Assembly: GCA_018401415.1 (NCBI GenBank)
Contig: JAGYKV010000009.1
Span: 174,656 to 238,655 of the forward strand
Source: Candidatus Nanopelagicales bacterium
GTDB taxonomy: Bacteria; Actinomycetota; Actinomycetes; S36-B12
Reading direction: 5' to 3'
Length of the DNA: 64,000 bases
The position numbers were made by a program, and so were the translations under genes. Position 1 is the first letter of the stretch. Every line of letters starts with the position of its first letter. Below, one piece after another: positions 17,386 to 26,303 of the stretch. The notes below the pieces were generated by a model. That model did not search any database. It had not been told where the DNA came from and saw only the letters and a program-made list of their open reading frames with translations.

Positions 17386-19674
17386 TTATCCACCGATCCG
17401 ATCCCAGAGGTCCTTGGAGCCCCGACGCCCACTGCGCTCCACCACAACATGAATCACATCATCTGACTCACGCACCGCCCCATCTTGCATCAAAAGTGCA
17501 ATGGACCGTGTGATCTCGTCCGGATCGACAGTCGGCAAGTGCTCGTGAATTTCGGCCACCGAACTTGGCCCGTTCCGCAGCAGACTGGTGATTATTTGAC
17601 GTTCTGTCGGGGTTCTGTCCAACAGCCCGGTCAACCCCGCACTAATGGCTCCCCGACTCAGCGAGCGCACAACACATGTGTCCACCGCCCGAGCGCTTTC
17701 CGCCCTGCGTTCCCCAACCGTGAGCCTGAGGTCGCCACAATGATTCCCCGGCCCAATCACTGCCACACGTCGAGACACTCCATCTTCGAGAACCGAAATC
17801 TCAACACGGCCGGACACCACGAAGAAGATTCGGTCGGACAGATCCCCCTGTCGGTAAATCACGTCGCCCGCCGCATATCTCTCGGTCACAAGGCGCGCAT
17901 GCAAATTCTCGTGGGCATCTTCTCCCAGGCCCAGAACGCTGAGGTCCACCTCGTCCACCGCAAGTCGCTGCCCCCACAGGCGTGCGTATTCAGGAGAGTC
18001 CACCAGCAAGTATTCATGGGAGTCGTGCCGGATCTCATGTTCGCCAATTAACACCATGGAATCCATGGCGGCTGCGGTTTCCGGGCTTCGCAATGCCACC
18101 ACGACAACGCCTATTCCGGATTCGCGGAGTGCAGTCAGTAATGGCCGTGCGGTATCCGGGTCCGCCAATGCGATCAGGGGCCCGATGAGCAGTGTTTCAG
18201 GTGCTGCCGCCATCGCGGTAGCGAGCATGAGGCGCTGCCGCTCATCGGCGGTCAATGCCGAAGCCATGGGTCCCAGCTGGTGATCCAACCCCGCTGGCAA
18301 ATCTACAAGATGGCTCAAACCCACCGATTCTAAAAACTTCGCTGCATCTTCCTGGGAAAGATCAGGTGCAAGTGAGCGCAGATGCTCATGAACACTCACG
18401 TTGAATGCCACCGAGTCAGCCGGAACGTGGAGGATTTGAGGCACAACCTCCGGCATGCGGATCGGGGTCCCGTCCATTGTGATCCGCCACGGATCAGGGT
18501 GGGACCCGGCGGAAAGGGCGGCCAGAGCTATGTCGCGATCCATTGCAACCGGCGTCACCAGCCCCACCAAATGCGCGTCCTCTCCCTGGGCTTCGTCACC
18601 CCACGAAATGTCATGACCGCGCGGTGCATTGTTAAAGTCGACATCGTCCATGTGGGAACCAGGTGTCAGGATCATGTCGATTCGATACCTGCTCACCACC
18701 GCCAACTGCAAGCTTCGAATCCAATCGGGCAAAACTCGAAGGCCAGCGACAACACCTTCAACATAGAGCAGTGCTGCGGCGACCGAAGCCAGCCCGACAC
18801 CTCCTGCCGCCACTCCGAAAATGACAACTGCCAAAAGTCCGAGCATTCCCGCTGCATACGCACCGGTCACCAACTTGGTAACCACCGCGGCCTGATCGAT
18901 TGTCGCTGCTGTGAGTCGGTCAGTCCGATTCGCGAATCGTGACTCCACCCATTCTTCCAAGTGAAGACCTGAAATCGTTCGTGGCGATGTAATTGCTTCA
19001 TCCACCGATTCACCGACGCGACTGCTTGCAGACATGCGATCCTGATCCTTGATTATCAATCTGCGACCCACTATCCGACGCACCTGAAGAAACCCAATCG
19101 TGGCAATGATCATGACCACTCCAGCGTGCCACTCGACGTATGTCAGCAGGGCCAGACTCAAGACCACGCGGATGGCAGCAGGAAGTCCGGAGGACACCGT
19201 TGTGGAAAATGCTTCACTGACGTTGTCCACATCTGAGGTATGTCGGCTGACGATCGATGAACGAACCAAGCCATCACGGCGAATGACCCTGACTCGCAGA
19301 GCTTGCGCGAAAATGTCACGACGAAGCCGCCCAGCTGATTGTGTGGCCACAGACTTTGCCCCAATTTCGGTCACATACAGGCCAGCGATCACAAATAGAA
19401 CTAAGCCTGTGAGCAATGCAAATGGCCCGGGTGCCCACACGCCACCGTTCAGAATGGACTCCACCTGCAACGGGATAACCGCCTGGCACGCCAAGACAAG
19501 GATTGCAACGACGGACGTTACTGCCAAGCGTGTGCGTGAACCTCGAACAAATGGCCAAAACCACCAAAAAAGGCTTCGAAAAGGTCGATCGCCTCCGATC
19601 GCAGCGCTTGCACTTAACGCCCCTTTTGACACCTCCGGATTATGACACTGAGATTTCGGAGACTTTGCCGACAA
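17386..19674 (-). CDS. ABC-exporter-like protein with degenerate ATPase, fused to cNMP-binding and winged-helix regions
   Basis: This 762-residue protein has an exporter-type transmembrane domain (about residues 30-340). A region of ABC ATPase length (about 360-560) follows, in which the motifs are lost. The Walker A position reads GLVTPVAMDRDIAL with no GK(S/T). The signature area reads ALTADERQRLMLATAMAAAP instead of LSGGQ. The Walker B area reads LLIGPLIALADPD without a catalytic Glu. A cyclic-nucleotide-binding domain follows (about 600-690; RYAAGDVIYRQGDLSDRIFF and a phosphate-cassette-like RRAESARAV), then a winged-helix-like tail. It cannot work as a normal ABC pump unless it pairs with an active partner. 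It is the first gene of the ParA/MFS/Cache operon. Confidence 0.82.
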   Translation of the reverse strand: MSAKSPKSQCHNPEVSKGALSASAAIGGDRPFRSLFWWFWPFVRGSRTRLAVTSVVAILVLACQAVIPLQVESILNGGVWAPGPFALLTGLVLFVIAGLYVTEIGAKSVATQSAGRLRRDIFAQALRVRVIRRDGLVRSSIVSRHTSDVDNVSEAFSTTVSSGLPAAIRVVLSLALLTYVEWHAGVVMIIATIGFLQVRRIVGRRLIIKDQDRMSASSRVGESVDEAITSPRTISGLHLEEWVESRFANRTDRLTAATIDQAAVVTKLVTGAYAAGMLGLLAVVIFGVAAGGVGLASVAAALLYVEGVVAGLRVLPDWIRSLQLAVVSRYRIDMILTPGSHMDDVDFNNAPRGHDISWGDEAQGEDAHLVGLVTPVAMDRDIALAALSAGSHPDPWRITMDGTPIRMPEVVPQILHVPADSVAFNVSVHEHLRSLAPDLSQEDAAKFLESVGLSHLVDLPAGLDHQLGPMASALTADERQRLMLATAMAAAPETLLIGPLIALADPDTARPLLTALRESGIGVVVVALRSPETAAAMDSMVLIGEHEIRHDSHEYLLVDSPEYARLWGQRLAVDEVDLSVLGLGEDAHENLHARLVTERYAAGDVIYRQGDLSDRIFFVVSGRVEISVLEDGVSRRVAVIGPGNHCGDLRLTVGERRAESARAVDTCVVRSLSRGAISAGLTGLLDRTPTERQIITSLLRNGPSSVAEIHEHLPTVDPDEITRSIALLMQDGAVRESDDVIHVVVERSGRRGSKDLWDRIGG

Positions 19675-19748
19675 AAGTCCGTATTGAGAATTGTTCTCCT
19701 TGTGTTCACCTTTATGTCATGCGATTAACGCTCCTGCTCCAACTGCAG

Positions 19749-20189
19749 TCAATGTTGAATTACTCTCTTTGATCCACCGCGATCCCGGAAGTCCCGCCAG
19801 GCATTTGTTGACCACAACGCGAGGACTACAAGAACTGGTTGAAATAGCAGTCGAATAAATCTTGCCGCGTCTGAATCCAATCCAAAAGCGTCGGTTTGGG
19901 TCACGAATTGCGAAATATTTCCGGGGAAAATGATGATGAAGAAACCTGCGGTGAGCCACCCCACCAGTGCTCGTTGTCGTGGAAGCACAATCAACGCGAC
20001 TGCAAGTGCGATCTCCACGACACCCGAGAGATAGACCACGGCCTCAGCACCCGGCATCCACGGCGGAACCTGTGCCGTGAATTCCGCAGTGTTGCGGAAG
20101 TGGCCAACACCGGCGGCAAACAGGATCGCGGCCAGAACAATGCGACCGACAAGCCTTGCTCCCGCGGAAATTCTCTGGCCTTGCTGCAT
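19749..20189 (-). CDS. DoxX-family small membrane protein
   Basis: This 146-residue protein has four predicted helices (VGRIVLAAILFAAGVGHF; AEAVVYLSGVVEIALAVALIV; LVGWLTAGFFIIIFPGN; FQPVLVVLALWSTNAW) in the DoxX/DUF417-like pattern. These proteins are poorly characterised; some act in redox or quinone-linked membrane complexes. It lies 9 bases downstream of the metal transporter permease stop on the same strand, so it may be co-transcribed, but no functional link is visible. Confidence 0.75.
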   Translation of the reverse strand: MQQGQRISAGARLVGRIVLAAILFAAGVGHFRNTAEFTAQVPPWMPGAEAVVYLSGVVEIALAVALIVLPRQRALVGWLTAGFFIIIFPGNISQFVTQTDAFGLDSDAARFIRLLFQPVLVVLALWSTNAWRDFRDRGGSKRVIQH

Positions 20190-20198
20190 CCGTGGACT

Positions 20199-21080
20199 CT
20201 AGCGGGCTGCAATGGGCGCAACAACCACGGTTTCTGCGTGTGAATCAAGACCCACGGATCGACGCAATCCGCGTCCGCCCGTGATCGCGAGGACAATGCC
20301 GAAAACGGCTGCGCCAACCAGCACGATCATGGTCCCGGAAGGAACTCCCGCGTAGTAGCTGGCGTACATGCCGATCAAACCGCTGAGCGTTCCCACGATT
20401 GTGCTAATGAGCAGCATTTTTGAAAATGAATCGGTGAGCATGCGGGCAACGACTGCAGGAATGACCAACATGGCGGCCACGAGGGTCACGCCGATTACCG
20501 TCAAGGTCGCAAGAATCGACAGGGACAGAATGATCATGAGGTAGGCGTCGGTGCGATTCACACGGACACCGGAGACATCTGCTACCTCAGGATCGAATGT
20601 CATGAAAAGTAGTGAGCGGTAACGAAAGAAAACAAACAGACCCGCGACCGCGGAGATCACGATTAATCCCACAATTTGGGTGACGGAGATTCCAAGAATG
20701 CTGCCGAACAGTGCACTCTCAAATGATGGTCCGCTGTTACCAAACTTGGCAAAGAGCGCCACACCGAGAGCAAAAGAAGCAGTGGTGATCACACCGATTG
20801 CGGCATCTGCCCCAACGCGGCTTCGTTTGGCAACAGTTGTGATCGCCAGGGCTGACGCAATTCCCCAAAGTCCAGCTCCGAGTAAATAAAACTGAGCAGC
20901 GAATAACTGCGCGGCGGCGAACCCGCCGAAGATTGAGTGAGAGAGACCGTGACCGATATAGCTCATGCCGCGAAGCACAATGAAAACTCCAATGAATCCC
21001 AAGAGCGCACCGGAGAGGCTGGCAACAAAAAGACCTTTCTGAAAGAACGCGAATGAGAGGGGCTCAATAAGGGTTTCCAT
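20199..21080 (-). CDS. znuB: Zinc/manganese ABC transporter permease (ABC-3 family)
   Basis: This 293-residue integral membrane protein has about eight to nine helices and the ABC-3 family pattern (RGMSYIGHGLSHSIFGGFA; GVRVNRTDAYLMIIL; GMYASYYAGVPSGTMIVLVGA). It is the membrane channel of a high-affinity divalent-metal importer. It begins one base after the ATPase gene stops and follows the binding-protein and ATPase genes, so the operon order is binding protein, ATPase, permease. The symbol reflects the family; Zn versus Mn specificity cannot be decided. Confidence 0.85.
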   Translation of the reverse strand: METLIEPLSFAFFQKGLFVASLSGALLGFIGVFIVLRGMSYIGHGLSHSIFGGFAAAQLFAAQFYLLGAGLWGIASALAITTVAKRSRVGADAAIGVITTASFALGVALFAKFGNSGPSFESALFGSILGISVTQIVGLIVISAVAGLFVFFRYRSLLFMTFDPEVADVSGVRVNRTDAYLMIILSLSILATLTVIGVTLVAAMLVIPAVVARMLTDSFSKMLLISTIVGTLSGLIGMYASYYAGVPSGTMIVLVGAAVFGIVLAITGGRGLRRSVGLDSHAETVVVAPIAAR

Positions 21081-21081
21081 T

Positions 21082-21868
21082 TCAGCGAGCCTCCTCGATC
21101 AGGCGAGACTCTGGCATTTCGTCTACAACAACTCGAATGCCCAAGTGCTCGAGGACATCCATTCGAGCACCGAAAGTCTCCTCGAGCACTTCGGGTCGGA
21201 TCACCTCGGCCGCACTACCGTCCGCAACGATTTTGTGGTTCACGCAGATCAGGTGTGGTAGGTGAGTGGCCATGCCATTGAGATCATGGGTGGTGAGCAC
21301 GATTGCTACACCGTCTTCGTGTAGGTCAGCGAGCAAATGCAAAACGTCATGTCGGGTGGAAACATCAACCCCGCTTGTGGGTTCATCGAGCAATAACAAT
21401 TGTGGGTCGCGCAAGAGCGCCCGGGCAAGAAACATGCGCTGCTGCTGACCGCCCGAGAGGCTGCGGATGTGCCGCCCTGCCAGTTGAGAAATCCCTAGGC
21501 GATCGAGTAGTCGGGCCACCTCGCGTTTTTCTTCCGCACTCGCCCATGGCAATCGGCGCCCCTGAGTTCGGGACATGAGAACACATTCCTCCACCGTGAT
21601 CGGGAAGTTCCAGTTCACCGTTTCCAACTGCGGGACATAGGCGATCCGAAGATCCGGGGCTGTCGTGATGGTTCCGGATCGTGGTTTCAAAGTGCCCAGA
21701 CAACAGCCTGAGCAAAGTGGTTTTGCCTGCTCCCGAAGGACCGACGATGCCGGTGAACTGATCTTCACGAACCTTGAGCGAGACGTCCGACAGAACAATG
21801 TGGTGGTCGTATCCCGCCGAGACGTGCTCAAGGGCAATCAGTGTGGGGCCAACACCTGTTCCGGTCAC
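21082..21868 (-). pseudogene. znuC: Metal ABC transporter ATP-binding protein, one-base frameshift near 21700
   Basis: The N-terminal frame begins at 21868 (MTGTGVGPTLIALEHVSAGYD) and carries Walker A GPSGAGKTTLLRLL. It then shifts near 21699-21701. The second frame continues with LGTLKPRSGTI, signature SLSGGQQQRMFLARALL, Walker B LLLLDEPTSGVD and a switch His in LTTHDLN. Removing one T restores LLRLLLGTLKPRSG, a normal ABC sequence. The start overlaps the binding-protein gene by 4 bases. The transporter genes on both sides are intact, so a sequencing or assembly error is a good alternative to real loss of function. Confidence 0.82.
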
Positions 21869-22899
21869 TGCGGGTAGACCGCGTTGTCCTCGATCGGGCT
21901 GGTGATATCAACAGCATCGACATTTGTTGATGTCCCGCCGAGGCCCTTGATCATGGTGGCAAAGTTGTACTGCATGAGTCCTAGCCACGAGTGATTAAGT
22001 TCACCGGGTGCACCGGGGAGGTCATCGTCCCGAAGTGAGTCTTCATAGCGAGCACCTGTCGCACGACCGATCTCTTCCAATATGGGTGAAGGAAATACTT
22101 CGGAGCCAAAGATGGTGGGCACGTTCTCATTTTCCACCTGGCGAATCAGGTCCGCGACTTCACTGGGGGTGGGTTCGGCAAAGTCCCCGGGTTGCACGGC
22201 TCCGATCACGGTCCAACCAAAGTTCTTGGCGAAATAAGCGTAGGCATCGTGGTAGGTGAGCAACTTCAGATTTCCTGCGGGAACAGTCTCTTGATCCAGG
22301 CGAACCGCATCACCAAGGGCCTGGGCTTGGGCGGCAAAGGATTCGTAATTCGCGGCAAAGGTGTCGGCACAATCGGGAACGCGTTCGATCAAGAGATCGC
22401 GGACCAACGCTGCATATTCAATGGCGTAACCCGGGTCGGTCCACAGGTGCGGATTGGGCTTGCCATCTTCTTCTGGGAAGGAAAAGTCGTAGAGGTATTC
22501 GGATTCTGGGAGGGAGAGTGTACCGAGTTCAACAATCTCAGCGCCATCTTTAAGGTTGGCGGCAGCAAGTTCAATTGTGGGGTCTTCCAACTTCAAGCCG
22601 TTGACCAAGATCAGGTCTGCTGTGCTGACCAACTCGGCCACCTGCGGGGCTGGTTCAAATGTGTGGCTATTGGTGCCCTCGGGGACGATCCCCTCAATGA
22701 CCACGCAGTCGCCACCAACTCGCGAAGCAATCGAGGTGATGGGAGAAACCGTGGTGGCGATCAATAGCTTGTCTGAGCCGCCAGCGGTGTCCTGATCACC
22801 GCCATCTGAGGAACACCCTGTGAGAAGCAAGGCGCCTGCAATGATCATGGGAACAGTGGCCCTGGGGACAGTGACTCTGGGAACGAGGAATTTTCGCAT
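21865..22899 (-). CDS. znuA: Zinc/manganese ABC transporter substrate-binding lipoprotein
   Basis: This 344-residue lipoprotein has a signal peptide and lipobox LLLTGC. It belongs to the cluster A-I metal-binding proteins. Likely metal ligands are the His in GTNSHTFEPAP, the His in NPHLWTDP, the His in LTYHDAYAYF, and an acidic residue near the C-terminus (GSEVFPSP). It lacks the long His-rich loop of Gram-negative ZnuA. It captures Zn or Mn outside the membrane and delivers it to the permease encoded downstream. It is divergent from the secreted hydrolase gene; a 7-bp inverted repeat lies between them. Confidence 0.88.
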   Translation of the reverse strand: MRKFLVPRVTVPRATVPMIIAGALLLTGCSSDGGDQDTAGGSDKLLIATTVSPITSIASRVGGDCVVIEGIVPEGTNSHTFEPAPQVAELVSTADLILVNGLKLEDPTIELAAANLKDGAEIVELGTLSLPESEYLYDFSFPEEDGKPNPHLWTDPGYAIEYAALVRDLLIERVPDCADTFAANYESFAAQAQALGDAVRLDQETVPAGNLKLLTYHDAYAYFAKNFGWTVIGAVQPGDFAEPTPSEVADLIRQVENENVPTIFGSEVFPSPILEEIGRATGARYEDSLRDDDLPGAPGELNHSWLGLMQYNFATMIKGLGGTSTNVDAVDITSPIEDNAVYPQ

Positions 22900-22973
22900 G
22901 CCCGTACCTTACTAGCAATTTCCAGTACCTGCAAAAGACTCGCAATAAGCCAATTCACTCCCCCTGTGCATAT

Positions 22974-22997
22974 TTTCACTAATGATTTACAGTGAAA
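22974..22997. promoter_or_regulatory. Inverted repeat TTTCACT-N10-AGTGAAA between znuA and the secreted hydrolase gene
   Basis: The 7-bp arms are perfect. The repeat is in the divergent intergenic region and ends just before the ATG at 23000. It could be an operator for one or both genes. It does not clearly match the TGAAAATGATTTTCA-like actinobacterial Zur box, though the spacer contains AATGATTT. The regulator is unknown. Confidence 0.35.
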
Positions 22998-22999
22998 GC

Positions 23000-23977
23000 A
23001 TGCATATGGGCCTGCGATCAACTTTGTCCGTTTCGGTCGTGGGTTTTTCGCTCGGGGCATCGCTGCTCCTCGGCGCGGCGCCAGCGGCGCATTCCGCGCC
23101 CGCGACAACCCCCATTTCGAGCAATATCCCCGCAGCCATTGCCCGCGAGTACTCCGGAGGTGACTTGAAGGTGGGCAAGGCATTTAGTTCAACATCCGCC
23201 TATACCAAACATCGAATGACCTATGAATCCGGTGGGCTCACCATTTCTGGAATCATGGTGAAGCCACGCGGTGAAGGTCCATTCCCGGTTGTTGTTCTAG
23301 CCCACGGATACATCGACCCCAAGGTGTATTGGAGCGGGCAAGGTTTCCGGCGCGAACAGGATTGGTTGGGCAAGAACGGTTACGTTGCACTCCACGTTGA
23401 TTATCGCAATCACGCCAGGTCCGATAAAGATCCGAAAAACGATATTTCCATGCGTATGGGTTACGCCGAAGATGTTATCGGTGCTGCACTCGCCGTCAAA
23501 GACTCCAATCTGACATACCTCGATAAAAACAAGGTTGCACTCCTCGGTAGATCCATGGGTGGCGGAGTTGCCTTCCAAGCGCTCGTTCTCGAACCCGGTG
23601 TTTTCGATGCCGCAATTGTGTACGCATCAACCAGCACGCTCGCGGCCGACAACTTCAATAAATGGCAGCGCAACAGTTACCCCATCGGTAATCAAATCTT
23701 GAAAGCCTACGGAACTCCCAAAGAGAATCCTGAAGTGTGGCGCGACATGTCTTCGCGGAATTTCTTCTCCCGCATCACCGAACCCGTTCTCATGATTCAT
23801 GGGACAAAAGATGAAAGCTGCGATATTTCCTGGGCTCGCGCTACGAATAAAGCGCTCGAGGCCAACGGCGTGGACGTCACCTATGTCGAATACCCGGGTG
23901 CCCCGCACTACATGTATGGCGAATGGAATGACTCCATCAAGAAAGTTGGAACCTTCCTGAAAGCCAACCTGAAATAG
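23000..23977 (+). CDS. Secreted alpha/beta hydrolase (prolyl-oligopeptidase-like family)
   Basis: This protein of about 325 residues has a signal peptide (VSVVGFSLGASLLLGAAPAAHSA). The hydrolase core has the nucleophile elbow GRSMGGG (Ser), the acid in MIHGTKDESCD (Asp) and the His in GAPHYMYG. The oxyanion-side motif VVLAHGYID is present. The family is the dienelactone hydrolase/S9 peptidase type that cleaves esters or short peptides outside the cell. I chose the ATG at 23000 over 22982, because the earlier one lies inside an inverted repeat. It is monocistronic or weakly linked to the PPOX gene. Confidence 0.82.
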   Translation: MHMGLRSTLSVSVVGFSLGASLLLGAAPAAHSAPATTPISSNIPAAIAREYSGGDLKVGKAFSSTSAYTKHRMTYESGGLTISGIMVKPRGEGPFPVVVLAHGYIDPKVYWSGQGFRREQDWLGKNGYVALHVDYRNHARSDKDPKNDISMRMGYAEDVIGAALAVKDSNLTYLDKNKVALLGRSMGGGVAFQALVLEPGVFDAAIVYASTSTLAADNFNKWQRNSYPIGNQILKAYGTPKENPEVWRDMSSRNFFSRITEPVLMIHGTKDESCDISWARATNKALEANGVDVTYVEYPGAPHYMYGEWNDSIKKVGTFLKANLK

Positions 23978-24004
23978 GCACCGTCGGTGTGGGAGCCTTA
24001 ACCC

Positions 24005-24454
24005 ATGTCGGAGCCGATTCAAGAACAAGATCTGTGGGATTCCCTTCTGAACAACAATTGCAAGTACATTTCCTTGGGCACCCTTAAAAAAGACGGATCG
24101 GTTGTGCGAACGCCGGTGTGGTACGCAGGGGTAGCCCACGGCACATCTGGGTCTGAACTTTTTGTCACCACCGAAGGCAATTCCGGCAAAGTAAAAAGAA
24201 TTCGAAATTTCCCAGATGTGGAAATTGCCGAGTGCGATATGCGCGGTCGCATCAAGGGAAATGCCATTTCAGCTGCTGCCCAGATCGTTGATCCAACAAC
24301 CGAAACTGGTTTAGTTGCACTCTTTCAGAAGAAGTACGGATTGATGTTCAGGATCATGAGCCTGCCTGGGCGTAAGGCGAGGCAGCGAGTTTTTATTCGC
24401 ATTCGTCAACCTGAGACACACCAGCCCATGACCCCACAGGCCACCCATGAGTGA
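24005..24454 (+). CDS. PPOX-class (F420/FMN split-barrel) oxidoreductase
   Basis: This 149-residue protein has the pyridoxamine-phosphate-oxidase-like split barrel: KYISLGTLKKDGSVVRTPVWYAG, then GKVKRIRNFPDVEIAECDMRGR. Related actinobacterial proteins bind F420 or FMN and reduce small molecules. Its stop overlaps the next start by 8 bases, so the two genes are co-translated. The substrate is unknown. Confidence 0.78.
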   Translation: MSEPIQEQDLWDSLLNNNCKYISLGTLKKDGSVVRTPVWYAGVAHGTSGSELFVTTEGNSGKVKRIRNFPDVEIAECDMRGRIKGNAISAAAQIVDPTTETGLVALFQKKYGLMFRIMSLPGRKARQRVFIRIRQPETHQPMTPQATHE

Positions 24455-25241
24455 TCCGTTGAAAGTGACCGCGATCGTTCAAGCGCGCATGAGTTCAACG
24501 CGGTTGCCCGGAAAAGTATTAGTCGAGTTGAGTGGTGCACCCATGTTGCAGCGGCAATTAGAACGGGTACAGCGGGCCACCCTTCTCTCCAATGTCGTCG
24601 TTGCCACATCCACAGATATATCCGATGATCCGATCGCCGCCCTGTGCGCGGGATTAGATATTGACTGTTATCGCGGTCATCTTTCAGATGTCCTCGGTCG
24701 ATTTGTTGGTGCGGTTGATGCATTCCCCACCCATGTTGTGGTGCGAATCACCGCTGACTGCCCGTTGATTTCTCCCCAAGCAATTGATTCTGTCGTGAGG
24801 GCATTTCTTGAGGCAGATTGTGATTACCTGTCCAATACCCTCGAACCCACATTCCCCGATGGCGTGGACATTGAAGTCATGACCACGAAGGCACTGCGTG
24901 AGGTTTCGGCAATCAGCACGGATCCGTTGGAGCGCGAGCACGTAACCCTGGGTATCTATCGGCGCCCTGATCACTTTTCTGTGCAGAATTACCGGGGCGA
25001 GCAGGATTTGTCCGACTTGAGGTGGACCGTGGATTCTCCGGAGGATCTGGAATTCGTCGCCTGGGTTTATCACTCGCTCTTTTCCGACAATCCGCTTTTC
25101 GAGATAGAAGATGTTCTGGAACTTTTGACCCAACACCCACAACGCAGCAGAACCACCCGCGAGGCCAAGCGCAATGCGGCCCTTAATGGGGTAAACACCG
25201 GGGCCATGAAGCATTCCCAGGTCGACTTGCCCCCTTTTTAG
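24447..25241 (+). CDS. SpsF-like cytidylyltransferase / glycosyltransferase-fold nucleotidyltransferase
   Basis: The 264-residue protein opens with IVQARMSSTRLPGKVL, the hallmark of the SpsF/CMP-KDO-synthetase-like family. It contains the metal-binding-like RITADCPLISP and later VDSPEDLEFV. Members activate sugars (CMP-sugar type) for surface glycans or legionaminic/pseudaminic-like pathways. No sugar pathway lies nearby. The last bases overlap an inverted repeat that may be the operator of the following pirin gene. Confidence 0.82.
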   Translation: MSDPLKVTAIVQARMSSTRLPGKVLVELSGAPMLQRQLERVQRATLLSNVVVATSTDISDDPIAALCAGLDIDCYRGHLSDVLGRFVGAVDAFPTHVVVRITADCPLISPQAIDSVVRAFLEADCDYLSNTLEPTFPDGVDIEVMTTKALREVSAISTDPLEREHVTLGIYRRPDHFSVQNYRGEQDLSDLRWTVDSPEDLEFVAWVYHSLFSDNPLFEIEDVLELLTQHPQRSRTTREAKRNAALNGVNTGAMKHSQVDLPPF

Positions 25242-25256
25242 TTGAATGCTAAACTA
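25239..25256. promoter_or_regulatory. Palindromic operator-like site TAGTTGAATGCTAAACTA upstream of the pirin gene
   Basis: The arms TAGTT and AACTA are inverted around an A/T-rich centre. The site is 24 bases before the pirin start and close to a putative -10. Such palindromes are typical of MarR/HxlR-type redox regulators. None is encoded beside it. Confidence 0.4.
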
Positions 25257-25279
25257 TATTAAATCGATAGGAGAATTTC

Positions 25280-26245
25280 ATGCCTGCAGTTACAGCTGAC
25301 ACCTTGACCTTGCCAAGATTCACCATTCCCGTTGAGGCGCGTCCCCGATCGGTGAAGCGCATCACAACCGCGCCCCAAGGACACGAGGGTGAAGGCTTTC
25401 CCGTTCGTCGGGCATTCGCCATGATCGAGCAGAGCGACCTTGATCCATTTATTCACATGGATCAAATGGGTGAAGTCGAATATGCACCAGGAGAGCCAAA
25501 AGGCACGCCCTGGCACCCACACCGTGGCTTTGAAACATTCACCTACTTAATAGATGGACAGTTTCTGCACCAAGACTCCAATGGCGGCGGCGGAATCATC
25601 GATTCCGGTGGCACCCAGTACATGACGGCGGGCGATGGAATCCTGCACATTGAAACACCACCCGAGCACCTGGTTGTTTCCGGTGGACTTTTTCACGGTG
25701 TGCAATTGTGGATCAACCTTCCCAAAGATAAGAAACGGATTGCTCCGCAGTATCAGGATCTCCAGGGGATTGATTCATCATTAGTTTCTAGTACAGATGG
25801 CGGCGCACTCGTGCGCGTACTGGCTGGTCAGATTGCCGAGTTCTCCGGACCCGGGATTTCACACACCCCACTCGCCATCACTCACATCACAATTGCCCCC
25901 GGAGCTGAAGTTGAGATTCCGTGGCGATCCGACTTCAATGCGCTGGCGTATATTCTCGCCGGTTCTGGCTACGTGGGATCGGACCTGCGCCCGATCTCCA
26001 CCGGTCAAATGGCTGTCCTAGTCGATGGCGACACGGTGAAACTGCGGGCCGCGGACACCCAAGAGTCGAGATCACCGAACTTAGAGGTATTCCTGATTGG
26101 TGGAGTGCCCCTGCGGCAGCCGGTCTTCCAGCATGGACCTTTCGTGATGAATACCAAGGCCGAAGTTGTTCAGGCATTCGAAGACTTCCAGGCCGGGCGG
26201 TTTGGTCACATTCCCGCCGATGCAATCCAGCCACACCGCATGTAA
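25280..26245 (+). CDS. Pirin family protein
   Basis: This 321-residue bicupin protein has the pirin signature: FDPFIHMDQMG-like sequence (DLDPFIHMDQM) and HPHRGFETFTYLIDG, with His/Glu metal ligands. Pirins act as metal-dependent quercetinase-like dioxygenases or redox-linked regulators. There is a good RBS (AGGAG) before the ATG and a palindromic site just upstream, so it is probably induced by stress. It is unlinked to its neighbours. Confidence 0.88.
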   Translation: MPAVTADTLTLPRFTIPVEARPRSVKRITTAPQGHEGEGFPVRRAFAMIEQSDLDPFIHMDQMGEVEYAPGEPKGTPWHPHRGFETFTYLIDGQFLHQDSNGGGGIIDSGGTQYMTAGDGILHIETPPEHLVVSGGLFHGVQLWINLPKDKKRIAPQYQDLQGIDSSLVSSTDGGALVRVLAGQIAEFSGPGISHTPLAITHITIAPGAEVEIPWRSDFNALAYILAGSGYVGSDLRPISTGQMAVLVDGDTVKLRAADTQESRSPNLEVFLIGGVPLRQPVFQHGPFVMNTKAEVVQAFEDFQAGRFGHIPADAIQPHRM

Positions 26246-26303
26246 CTGGAATTCATTTCGAGTCTGCACCTGCAATACCGACCAGTTTCCCTATGCTGAC
26301 CTA

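Noticed and set aside
17386..19674. ABC-cNMP gene as a normal bacteriocin exporter paired with the lanM locus
   Set aside because: The ATPase motifs are absent and no peptidase domain is present, so it is not a working exporter on its own. A working pair already exists at 1-6 kb.
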